Assembly: GCF_000687475.1 (NCBI RefSeq)
Contig: NC_057318.1
Span: forward strand, 372,001-436,000
Source: Ustilaginoidea virens
Lineage: Eukaryota; Ascomycota; Sordariomycetes; Hypocreales; Clavicipitaceae
Direction of reading: 5' to 3'
DNA length: 64,000 nucleotides
In this document: positions 51,788 through 61,304 of the stretch, piece after piece
Position numbering within the stretch: the stretch's first letter is position 1
Layout: the number at the start of each line of letters is the position of its first letter
Translations under genes and position numbers: made by a program
The notes under the pieces: model-generated
Told to the model about the DNA's origin: nothing
The model's database searches: none
What the model saw: the letters and a program-made list of their open reading frames with translations, nothing else

Positions 51788-52726
51788 TGGGGAAGGGGGA
51801 CCCGGGGTCGCAGCAGAAGCTGCGGGTTCCCCGACGCACGGGTGCCGACGAGGTCTGGAAAGACGTAGCGATCCGGTCTCTGTTGCCGGGGAATCTTCTC
51901 CAGCCTCGCTCTGATAGGCGTTGACAAGGACGGACAGAGGAGCTGCGGCTTTGGCATGTCGAAAGCGAGTCTAGACAGTTGAGCTGCATGGCGCGCATGA
52001 TGATGCAGATGGGCCAGAGTCTCGACATCTCAGGAGATGTTGCGTCGCGTCTGCGTGTCAAGGAGGGGTGGGAATTTTTGGGCAAGACTTGTCATTTCGA
52101 TAGCGGGCGTGTTTGATGTAGCATTTGGGGATGAAGCACCACGCGGTCATGAGCAATACCCATGTCTACCAGCCACTTTGCTCCACGGATTGTGTCGAGT
52201 GAGAACAGCCGATAGCGATGATGGGAATCACAATCTCGTCGGCACCGCCTTTCTGACAAAGGAGGTTGTGCCGCCGAGAAAATGCAGGGATTTATCCTTC
52301 GCTCTGCCGCTGGCGGAATGACTCCAAGAGCTACAATAGACCTTGTAACCGCGTACCGGCCTCTACACCTCGCCGTCTGTTTGCCATGAGCCATCCGTCA
52401 TGATGGTGGCTCCGTCCAGACGGGGGTCGCGGGAACAAAATCCAAAGATTTACCGCAGACGACAAGGCCCGATGGTACCCGGCCTTTTGAGGCCGCCAAG
52501 CCTTCCCAGACAGCCCACGACTTCACGTACTTGGCAGGTGCAGCCGCGTAGGACGCCAGACGGCAAAAGCGTTCATCTCGTTCCGCGCGACGGCGATGCC
52601 CGGTGCAAACGTCGTATGACTCGCTCGGTTGCCGAGCCGCAAAATTCTTGGACTCGGGACTCGGGGAGTTATCCACTTTGGAAGGGAGCCATGCGCAAGG
52701 AGGAACGGTTCTGCGTTTAATGGAAT

Positions 52727-52769
<43 letters not shown>

Positions 52770-53174
52770 CTTTCTGTTTTTTTTTTTTTTTTCTTTATTT
52801 TCCTTTGTGTGTGTGAGTGTGCGATGCCCATCTACTCCGCAATCCGCGTCAACATCATCATCAGCCGAGCATCACAATGGCGTGCTGTGGTTCCTCCTGG
52901 GGGGGAGGGTGGGGGGGGGGGGCGTTGCAGCTGGCAGCAGCTGTCGGAAGAAAGGGAAAATTCCTTCTGGGCCCCGCAGCCTGGGTTTGAGCGCAAACAA
53001 TTGGACGAGCATGCGTGGGCCCCTCGTACACGAAGCGAAGCGAATGCGGCTGGGCTGCCATCGCATCCAGGCTCATCGGCGCGGGTATAATCGCCTTGGA
53101 ATTGACCCTATTTGCTCACCGGGCAGACCTCGTGCCCAGCAACATCGTCAAGTCAGTCGCCTTGTGTGTTTGGG

Positions 53175-53205
<31 letters not shown>

Positions 53206-53675
53206 CCTCCTGGTCCTCGAATGGGGACCATGATGGGGACCATGATGGGGCCAATTCCCGACAACGGGCTTCCGGCGCATCTTGGGCTTCGGATGTTGGC
53301 GTGTTGGCGTCGCGGCTTTTGCGTCTCTCCCACAAGACTTACTACATACATGGCAGGCGATCCTGTTTATTTGCGCCCCGTCCAAGAGTCATGGGCCCAT
53401 GTTGCTCTCCTCGACGCGTCCCCCCGCAGCAAATGCCAAGGTGCTTGGCAATGCTGCTCACTGGTCGACCGCCGTTGCGGACCTGTTGTTTGTTTGTCTA
53501 TTTTTTTTTTCCCCAACCGAGTTTCCCCTGAAGCTTGAAAGGCGGAGATGAGACTCGACCTGCATGCCTTTTCCAAGCGAAGAAAACTCTTTCCCAGCAG
53601 TACACATCCCCTCGCGTCGTCAGATTGCAGAGCCTTTGTCGCCGTACCAACTCTTTCCAAACTGATCAATCACAG
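51788..53675. other. 1.9-kb intergenic region, repeat-rich
   Basis: An eleven-fold CTG/GCT triplet run lies at about 52732-52767, followed by a T-run. G-runs occur at about 52901-52922, a 27-T run at 53175-53201, GGGGACCATGAT units at about 53222-53248, and a T-run at 53501-53510. No gene seen. The last 100 bp is the permease leader. Confidence 0.45.
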
Positions 53676-53736
53676 ATGGAGGCGGAGAAGCACACGCCGC
53701 CGCGGGCCGTCGCTGACCAGGCCGGCGGTGCAAAGG

Positions 53737-53784
<48 letters not shown>

Positions 53785-55259
53785 ATGATGTCGAGGAGGC
53801 CGGCCAGAACGGCCTGGCCCGAGCCCTGCAGGGCCGGCACTTGCAGTTCATCGCCATCGGGGCCACCTTTGGAACCGGCCTCTTCCTGGGCACCGGAGGC
53901 GCCTTGTCAAACGCCGGGCCGGCCTCTCTCCTCCTCGGCTTCGTCTTCATGGGCCTGGTCGTCTACACCGTCATGGTTGCCCTGGGCGAGATGGCGGCCT
54001 ACATGCCCGTCGCGGGCGCCTTCACCGTCTACGCGAGCCGGTTCGTCGACCCGACGCTGGGCTTCGCCATGGGCTGGATCTACTGGTTCAGCTGGTCCAT
54101 CACGTTTGGCCTGGAGCTCACGGCCGCCGGCCTCATCATCGAGCTCTGGACCGAGTCGGTCAGCATCGGGGTCTGGGTCGCCGTCTTCTGGGTCGTCTTC
54201 ACGGCCGTCAACTTCTTCCCCGTCCGGTACTTTGGCGAGCTGGAGATGTGGTTCTCCAGCATCAAGGTCGTCACCGTCGTCGGCTTCGTCGTCTTCGCCG
54301 CCTGCGTCAACGCCGGGGCGGGCGACCAGGGCTACCTCGGCTTCCGGTACTGGACCTACCCGGGCGCCTTCCGCGCGTACCTGGTGGAGGGCGGCGTGGG
54401 CAGGTTCGTCGGCCTCTGGAGCGTCATGGTCACCGCCGGCTTCAGCTACCAGGGCTCGGAGCTGGTGGGCATCGGCGCCGGCGAGACGCGCAACCCGCGC
54501 AAGGCCATCCCGCAGGCGATCCGCTGGACCTTCTGGGGCAACTTTGTCCTGTTCGTCGCCGTCGTCTTCTTCCTCGGCATCGACATCCCCCACGACAACG
54601 CCGACCTGCAGAGCACGGCGACCAACGCCTCGGCCTCGCCGCTCGTCATCGTCGCCAAGCTGGCCGGCGTGCAGGTGCTGCCGGACATCATCAACGGCGT
54701 GCTGCTGACGGCCGTGCTGTCGGCCGCGGCCTCGGACGTCTACTCGAGCACGCGGATCCTGTACGCCCTCGCGGCCGAGGGTCTCGCCCCGGCCCTCTTC
54801 ACCCGGACGAACCGCCACGGCACCCCGGTCTGGTCCGTCGCCTTCTGCTCGCTGCCGGGCCTGCTGGGCTTCCTCAACCTGTCGCAGAGCGGCGGCACCG
54901 TCTTCAAGTGGCTGCTCAACATCACCGGCGTCGCCGGCTTCATCGTCTGGGGGCTCATCAACCTCTGCCACCTGCGCTTCATGAAGGCGCTTGCGTTTCG
55001 GGGCATCCCGCGCGCCTCGCTCCCCTACGCCGCGCCCTTGCAGCCGTACCTGTCCTGGTTCGGGCTGTTTTTCAACCTCTTGATCCTCCTCACCAGCGGC
55101 TTCACGTCCCTGATCCAGTGGAGCACGAGCGACTTCTTTGCCGCCTACGTCAGCATCCTCCTGTTTGTCGCGCTCTACGTCGGCCACAAGCTCGTCTTCC
55201 GCACCAAGCTTGTCAAGATTGAGGACATGGACCTGTCCATGGGACGGCGTGAGATGTAG
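53676..55259 (+). CDS. Amino-acid permease, APC superfamily (fungal YAT type)
   Basis: Single exon, 527 residues. The start is the ATG opening MEAEKHTPPRAVADQ; there is no ATG earlier in frame. A 15-residue poly-Ala tract near residue 25 comes from a GCT triplet run at 53740-53783. GRHLQFIAIGATFGTGLFLG is the canonical YAT TM1 entry, with the substrate-carboxylate-binding GTG. GEMAAYMPVAGAF, FSYQGSELVGIGAGETRNPR and SSTRILYALAAEGLAP are further family signatures, with twelve hydrophobic helices in all. It should be a plasma-membrane proton-coupled permease; specificity cannot be assigned. Third-position GC is very high, which creates long spurious frames on both strands. Confidence 0.92.
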
Positions 55260-56917
55260 AAAGATTTCATGATGATTTTGGGGAAATTTTGTTTTTTTTT
55301 TTGCATTCTCGCCCCCGTGTCTGCGTGCGTGCGTGCGTGCGTGCATGGATGATGGCAAGTTTTTTTTTATTTATTTATTTATTTTTTTTTTTGCATGGAC
55401 GCGCTGCGCTGTGAGCTTTTCATGTTATTTTTTGCGCCACGGTAGCGAATCGATACCCCACCAAACTTGTCCGAGTCTCTGGTTGTCGCATTGAATCGGA
55501 GATTTCATATGCTGGTACTTCCACCTTGCCGGCAGCGAGGAGGTGAATGCCGAAATCGGCCAGGCGGCTGCAGGTACCGGGGGTGCGCCCCCGGGCACTA
55601 AGTGCGGCTGTGATGCCGCTCGTGTGGATGCACTTGATGCACTGTATGGCATCGATTCTTTCGGTTAGAATAGGCATGCCTGATAAGCAACTCGGCGGCT
55701 ATTTTGGTGTTTCCTTTTGCCTATTAAATTGCGGGGAAAAAAAGAAACAGGAAAAAAGAAACCCTGCCGCTCTCCTCAGACATTGTCCCCGCCTTGTTTT
55801 CCTGTTTCCGTAACGGTTTTCTGACTGGTAGGCAGACGCACTCACGTCTTGGCCAAAGCTTTGATCCCAGCGTAGAATCTGCTCTTCGCATGTAGAATTG
55901 CAGAGGCCAGCCAGACACAGCAGTTCGGGTCGGAACCCTGAGGCTTGTTGGGATGGGGTAGTTTTTGAGATTTGCCGTGAAAAAAAAAAAAAAAATCAAT
56001 ATTCTATCGGCCGGTGGCATTGTAGCAGGACAAAGCCCCGGTCCGTTTACGGCAATCGGTCACGTTGTCTTGGGGCGAGCACACGCTAGCTAACCCTTTC
56101 TAGCGCGGGGCCGGCCAGCCACCCAAATAGAAACCTAAAGAACATGGGAGAAGAAGAAAATCAATCCGTAGGCCAATCAGTGGCCGGAATCGCAAACTGC
56201 TCATAAAAGACCATGGAGTGTATCGAAAGGCATTAGAGGAGAGACGGCCGCGTCGAGCCTGAAGCAATCCAATCGCAGCGGTTTCAAAGCAAAAGCCTCC
56301 CTTTCAAAAACGACCCCAAAACGACCCCAAAACGACCCCAAAACACCCAAAACAAGAAAGTGGTCACACGAACATTGTCGATGGCGGGACGCCACCCTCT
56401 GCAGCCTCAGGCACAGTCCGGCCAAGGCGGTGGCGTGCTGCATTCTTACTGGCCGAATCACGCAGTCACCGCTCATTGATATCCCCATATCCCCATATCC
56501 CCCCCCCTGCCTGGCTCCAGCCTTGCCCTTGGGCCTTGACCTCTCCGCCAGCCCACCAAGGTCCGTCCGTCCGTCATCGCCATGGCAATCACATGCTCGT
56601 TCTGGTTCCATTCTCTGGCTCAATTCTCTGGCCATCAGCGCGAGTCGCGCGTCCGAAAGAGCTCTCTCCGCTGCTACGTCATGTGAACTGCGAACATACG
56701 AAAACCATCTTCACCAACTTGCCAAACCCTCGCCAGGTCTGGGACAGGTCTCTGCGCAATCGGCTTGCCGTTGGCAGCGACAGAAATAGCGCGACGGCCC
56801 AATTGTTGCCGTCCTCATCCAATTCACCCAGCGCCCACAGATCCCGGCTACGCTCTCGCTGCTGCTCATCCTGTGTCGTCGGTAAACAGAGTCATCGCCA
56901 TCATCGCCATCATCGCC
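55260..56917. other. 1.7-kb intergenic region upstream of the ATRR gene
   Basis: T-runs and TTTA repeats lie at 55291-55391, a GTGC repeat at about 55323-55345, and an A-run at about 55980-55995. Four 10-bp CCAAAACGAC-like units lie at about 56310-56350. A leftward 85-codon frame at 55420-55677 has near-normal composition but no motif I can name; it may be a gene relic. Confidence 0.45.
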
Positions 56918-59900
56918 ATGGTCATAGACACGACCAAGGACCTGGCCGCTCTCTTTGAGAAACAGGCCCAAGCCTCCCCTCAAGCCGTCGCCCTCGAAGA
57001 CGAGAAGCGAACCCTCACATATGCCCAACTCGACAGCGAATCATGGGCACTGGCTGACCGGCTATCCCAGTACGGCGTGGGCCGTGACTGCCTCGTGGGC
57101 GTGCTGATGAATCGAAGTGCTGATTATGTGGTTGCGTCCCTAGCAGCTCTTCGCGCCGGAGGAGCATACCTGGTTCTTGAGCTCGCATACCCTGCCGCTT
57201 TGCTGCGCGATGTCATTGACGATGCAAAACCGACCGTCATTCTGACGCAAAAGGCACACGTCGCCAACCTAACCCACGTCAACATCCCCGTCATTGTCAT
57301 TGATCAGCCCGACATGACGGCTGGCGCAAACGAGCCGGTCCTGGTAGAACACAAGCCTCCCCTGCCTGCCGACGATGATTTGGACAGACTGGCCTTTGTG
57401 TCTTATTCCTCCGGCACCACAGGCAAGCCCAAGGGCATCGCCAATCCTCACAGGGCCTGTGTTTGCTCATATGATCTGAGATTTGCGCTCAGCAATCTGC
57501 AGCCAGGCGATCGCGTGGCCTGCAATGTCTTCTTCACGTGGGAGATGCTGCGGCCGCTCCTCCGCGGGGCGACCACGGTCGCTGTTCCTGACAGCGCAAG
57601 CTACGATCCCCAAGCTCTGGTCGAGTTCCTTGCCGCTCGCAGAATCACCGAAACCTTGATGACGCCAACTCTCCTTGCCACAGTCCTCACCCGTCACTCA
57701 ACACTCGCCGATACCCTTCCTCACCTCAAGTCCTTATGGCTCAATGGCGAGGTTGTCACCACCGATCTCTGCAGAAGAGCTTCCAAAGCGCTGCCCGACG
57801 TTCGATTGCTCAACGTGTATAGCGCCAGCGAGACCCACGAGGTCGCGGCGGGTGACATCAGAACCTTTATCGACTACGAGGCTCCCGTGTGCCCCGTAGG
57901 TCCCCCGATGGATCCCACAACCATCTACATCCTCGACGAGGCAGGTAACCGGGTCGATGTAGGGGTGAGCGGCGAGCTCTACGTGGGTGGCCAGATGCTC
58001 GCTCGCGGCTATCTCAATCTCCCCGAAACCACTGCCAAATCTTTCCAGATGGACCCCTTCTCTTCCGCTCTAGATGCGCGAATGTACCGAACCGGCGATA
58101 TGGCGCGCATCCTGCCTTCGGGATTGCTTGAAATCACGGGAAGAGTGGGTGGGATGATCAAGACTCGAGGATACACCGTTCAGCCCGGAGCAGTGGAGGC
58201 AACAATCGTCAAGCACCTCGCGGTCCGGGATTGCGCGGTTGTGGCTCGCGGAGAGGGCTTGGATAAGCAACTGGTGGCCTACCTTGTCCCCGACAAGGGC
58301 GAAGCACGAAACCGTACCGTCCTGGTTATTGACGAGTCGGGGTACAGCCCCGTCGCGCGAAGAGCCCTTTCGGACCACCTCGCACACTACATGATTCCTA
58401 CCATCTGGGTTGAGCTGGAGACATTGCCCACCCACGGTGTTTCCGGAAAGACCGATCTCAAGGCCCTCCCACCTCCGCCCTCTCCAAGGACACCTAATCT
58501 CAATGCCATCAAGGAAAAGGATACCCGAATCAAGATGGACACCATTGTCAAGATGTGGGCTGCCTCTCTCAACATCCCAGCCAGTGCCATTTCTCATAGC
58601 CACAGCTTCTTCGACTTGGGCGGTCACTCCTTGACATTGGCTGATTTGGCTGGTCGGCTGACGAGGACGTTTGGCTTCCCGGTTCCCCTTGCACCTCTGG
58701 CCGGCACCCCAACGTTGGAGGGCCATTTGAGGGCGGTAAAAGCCGCTCGAGATGGCCACACTGCCGCCGTGCAAGCTGACCTTCCGGCTGTTTTGGAGGC
58801 CGACTCCGCTCTGCCACAAGACATCAAGGGGACAGGGCGACCAATGTGCCGCCTCAACGATGCCGAGACTATCCTTCTCACTGGTGCGACGGGTTATCTG
58901 GGAGCTTTCCTGCTCAAGTCCCTCTTGGACAACACGTCAGCCCAGATTCTTTGCCTGATTCGTTTCACGGACCCCAACGTGGACTGCAGACCCGCCGGCA
59001 TTGCGCGAATCCGGAAGAACTTGATAGATCAGGGCATCTGGAACGATACCATGCTCGAGAGGATGGAAGTCGTCCCCGGCAACTTGGCGCGCAACCGCCT
59101 TGGTCTCTCTCCCGAGGCTTTTGCCGAGCTGGCCTCGCGCGTAGACGTCATCGTGCATGCCGCCGCCACGGTCAACCTCGTCTACCCTTACGCGGCGCTG
59201 CGAAATGCCAACGTTGGTGGCACTCGCGAGATCTTGCGACTGGCTTCGCGGGGGGGCGCCACGGTGCACCACGTCTCTACCAACGGTGTCTTGCCACCCT
59301 CCGAGACCGCCTGGCCAGAGGAAGCCGTGCTTGACATCAAAGATGTGCCGACAAGACTCCCCGATGGCTACGGCCAAACCAAATGGGTGGCAGAGGCGCT
59401 TGTGAACGAGGCTGGCCGACGAGGCATGCATGTCAAGGTCTATCGGCCAGGTACCATCAGCGGTCACAGCGTCACGGGCGCAACCAACACGTATGACCTG
59501 TTGAACGCCTTGATTGTCGAGTCTCTTCACCTGGGATACGCGCCGAAAGTGGACGGCTGGCTGGCAGAAATGACGCCAGTGGACTTTGTCAGTCAGGCCA
59601 TCGTCACTCTGGCCAACCATCCATGCACGAAGCAGAAGCTGTACCACCTGGGGGATCCCCAGCCCGTGGCTGCCGAGACCGTGTTCCGGGATCTCGAAGC
59701 CCTGGGCTACCCCACGAAGCGACTCCCGTGGAACGAATGGGTGGCCCTGTGGAAAGAGAAGCGCGGGCCAGGCGGCCGCGGCGGTGACGATCCCTTTACC
59801 GTGGACATTCTACGCGGCGGCATGCCCACAGTCGACACCTTGGAGCTGGTAACCATCCTCCACGACGGGGCCACCCAACCCGAACTGGACCTTTACGGCG

Positions 59901-60775
59901 TCTCGCGACCAAGGATTGACAGGAGCCTGTGGGAGACGTACGCCCGACACTTTTTTGCCCGCGGCTGGCTTCCGCGGCCCCCTCTCCGCCTCCAACGCAA
60001 CGGCGTCCACGGCGCCAACAGAAGGGGCCGTCTTGCCGGGCGCGTGGCCGTCGTAACCGGCGCGTCGTCCGGCATCGGAGCCGCCGTCGCGGCCAAGCTC
60101 GCCGCAGAAGGCGCCCACGTCGCCCTCGCCGCCCGCCGGGCCGACGAGCTCGAGAAAGTAAGGGCCGCGCTCTCCCCCACCGGCGTCAAGGTCCTGGCCC
60201 ACCAGACGGACGTGAGCGACAGGGCGCAGGTCGAGTCCCTCATCGAGACCGCCACGGCGAGGCTGGGCCCCGTCGACATCCTCGTCAGCTGCGCGGGCGT
60301 CATGTACTTCACCCTCATGGCCAACTGCCGGGCGGACGAGTGGGAGCGCACCGTCGACGTCAACTGCAAGGGCCTGCTGCACTGCCTGTCGTCCACGCTG
60401 CCGGGCTTCCTGGCCCGCCGGTCCGGCCACATCGTCGCCGTGTCGTCGGACGCCGGGCGCGTCGTCTTCCCCGGGCTGGGCGTCTACTCCGCCAGCAAGT
60501 TCTTCGTGGACGCCACGCTGCGCAGCCTGCGGATGGAGACGGTCGGGACGGGGCTGCGCGTCACGTCCGTGCAGCCGGGGAACGTGGACACGGGGCTGCT
60601 GAGCATGTCGACGGACGCGGAGGCGCTGAAGCGGTACGGGGAGCCGACGGGGGCCAAGGTCCTGGACGCGGGGGACGTGGCCGAGGCTGTGTTGTATGCC
60701 GTCACGCAGCCGGAGCACGTGGCTGTGAATGAGATTCTGGTGGAGCCAAGAGACGAGCCGGCAGTGGTGGCGTAG
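56918..60775 (+). CDS. NRPS-like A-T-R-R enzyme, probable glycine betaine reductase (ATRR)
   Basis: Single exon, 1285 residues; the start is the ATG in ATCGCCATGG. Adenylation domain (about 10-520): SYSSGTTGKPKGIA (A3), VYSASETHE (A5), YRTGDMARILPSG with GRVGGMIKTRGY (A7-A8) and SGKTDLKALP (A10 Lys). Thiolation domain: FFDLGGHSLT, phosphopantetheine Ser571. First reductase (about 650-1000): LLTGATGYLG and catalytic GYGQTKW (Tyr818, Lys822). Second reductase, a classical SDR (about 1038-1285): VVTGASSGIG and YSASK (Tyr1190, Lys1194). This A-T-R1-R2 order is that of the Aspergillus nidulans ATRR, which activates glycine betaine and reduces it in two steps through betaine aldehyde to choline. 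No condensation domain is present. Assignment to betaine rests on architecture; the specificity pocket was not modelled. Confidence 0.85.
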   Translation: MVIDTTKDLAALFEKQAQASPQAVALEDEKRTLTYAQLDSESWALADRLSQYGVGRDCLVGVLMNRSADYVVASLAALRAGGAYLVLELAYPAALLRDVIDDAKPTVILTQKAHVANLTHVNIPVIVIDQPDMTAGANEPVLVEHKPPLPADDDLDRLAFVSYSSGTTGKPKGIANPHRACVCSYDLRFALSNLQPGDRVACNVFFTWEMLRPLLRGATTVAVPDSASYDPQALVEFLAARRITETLMTPTLLATVLTRHSTLADTLPHLKSLWLNGEVVTTDLCRRASKALPDVRLLNVYSASETHEVAAGDIRTFIDYEAPVCPVGPPMDPTTIYILDEAGNRVDVGVSGELYVGGQMLARGYLNLPETTAKSFQMDPFSSALDARMYRTGDMARILPSGLLEITGRVGGMIKTRGYTVQPGAVEATIVKHLAVRDCAVVARGEGLDKQLVAYLVPDKGEARNRTVLVIDESGYSPVARRALSDHLAHYMIPTIWVELETLPTHGVSGKTDLKALPPPPSPRTPNLNAIKEKDTRIKMDTIVKMWAASLNIPASAISHSHSFFDLGGHSLTLADLAGRLTRTFGFPVPLAPLAGTPTLEGHLRAVKAARDGHTAAVQADLPAVLEADSALPQDIKGTGRPMCRLNDAETILLTGATGYLGAFLLKSLLDNTSAQILCLIRFTDPNVDCRPAGIARIRKNLIDQGIWNDTMLERMEVVPGNLARNRLGLSPEAFAELASRVDVIVHAAATVNLVYPYAALRNANVGGTREILRLASRGGATVHHVSTNGVLPPSETAWPEEAVLDIKDVPTRLPDGYGQTKWVAEALVNEAGRRGMHVKVYRPGTISGHSVTGATNTYDLLNALIVESLHLGYAPKVDGWLAEMTPVDFVSQAIVTLANHPCTKQKLYHLGDPQPVAAETVFRDLEALGYPTKRLPWNEWVALWKEKRGPGGRGGDDPFTVDILRGGMPTVDTLELVTILHDGATQPELDLYGVSRPRIDRSLWETYARHFFARGWLPRPPLRLQRNGVHGANRRGRLAGRVAVVTGASSGIGAAVAAKLAAEGAHVALAARRADELEKVRAALSPTGVKVLAHQTDVSDRAQVESLIETATARLGPVDILVSCAGVMYFTLMANCRADEWERTVDVNCKGLLHCLSSTLPGFLARRSGHIVAVSSDAGRVVFPGLGVYSASKFFVDATLRSLRMETVGTGLRVTSVQPGNVDTGLLSMSTDAEALKRYGEPTGAKVLDAGDVAEAVLYAVTQPEHVAVNEILVEPRDEPAVVA

Positions 60776-60930
60776 GTGAGAATGGAGGCAAGACTGCATG
60801 TGACCATGTATGAGAACCAAGAGATAAGCCGGCCGTGGTGGCGTAGGTGAGAATGGAGGCAAGACTGCATGTGACCATGTATGAGAACCAAGAGATAAGC
60901 CGGCAGTGGTGGCGTAGGTGAGAATGGAGA
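60741..60930 (+). repeat. 71-bp tandem repeat spanning the ATRR stop codon
   Basis: The segment around GGTGGCGTAGGTGAGAATGG recurs with GCGTAGG at 60770, 60841 and 60912, spacing 71 bp both times. Copy 1 contains the last codons and the TAG stop of the ATRR gene, and the second and third are in its 3' flank. The copies differ at a few bases (for example CCGGCAGTGG versus CCGGCCGTGG). Confidence 0.85.
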
Positions 60931-61304
60931 CAAAACTAAACTAAACGGTAACCATGTAGGGCCCAAACGCCAGTGAGACTTTTCCGTGCCCCATCATCAT
61001 CATCATCATCATCATCACTGACAAAGTTGACAACTCTGTGCGAATTCTTTGTTTGGTTTCCGTCCTGCAGTCGGAAACTCACGGCATCTACTCTACAATG
61101 CGCATGGCACCAACAGATATGCCTGCGATACGGGCGAAAAAAAGGGAAGAAGAAAATGCGCACAAAAATCCAACAAAAGGGGATTCCAAAAGGGAAATAG
61201 CCCGGATAGACCAAGAGGGCAATGACGTGGTTGTACCAAAAGAGCAGTAACCTGGACACACCAAAAGGGCAATAACCCTCACGCTCCCCGCCAAGGCAGC
61301 ACGT
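60776..61304. other. Intergenic between convergent ATRR and RdRP genes
   Basis: Short 3'-to-3' region. It holds the second and third 71-bp repeat copies and an ATC triplet run at about 60992-61016. Three CAAAAGGG-type motifs occur between 61175 and 61270. No gene seen. Confidence 0.5.

Noticed and set aside
53907..55358. 483-codon minus-strand frame and a 386-codon shifted plus-strand frame over the permease
   Set aside because: Third-position GC bias of the permease removes stop codons on the other frames; the products are Asp/Glu/Arg- or Ser/Pro-rich without motifs.
55420..55677. 85-codon minus-strand frame between permease and ATRR
   Set aside because: Composition is nearly protein-like but no motif is identifiable and it runs straight into T-rich DNA; possible relic, not claimed.
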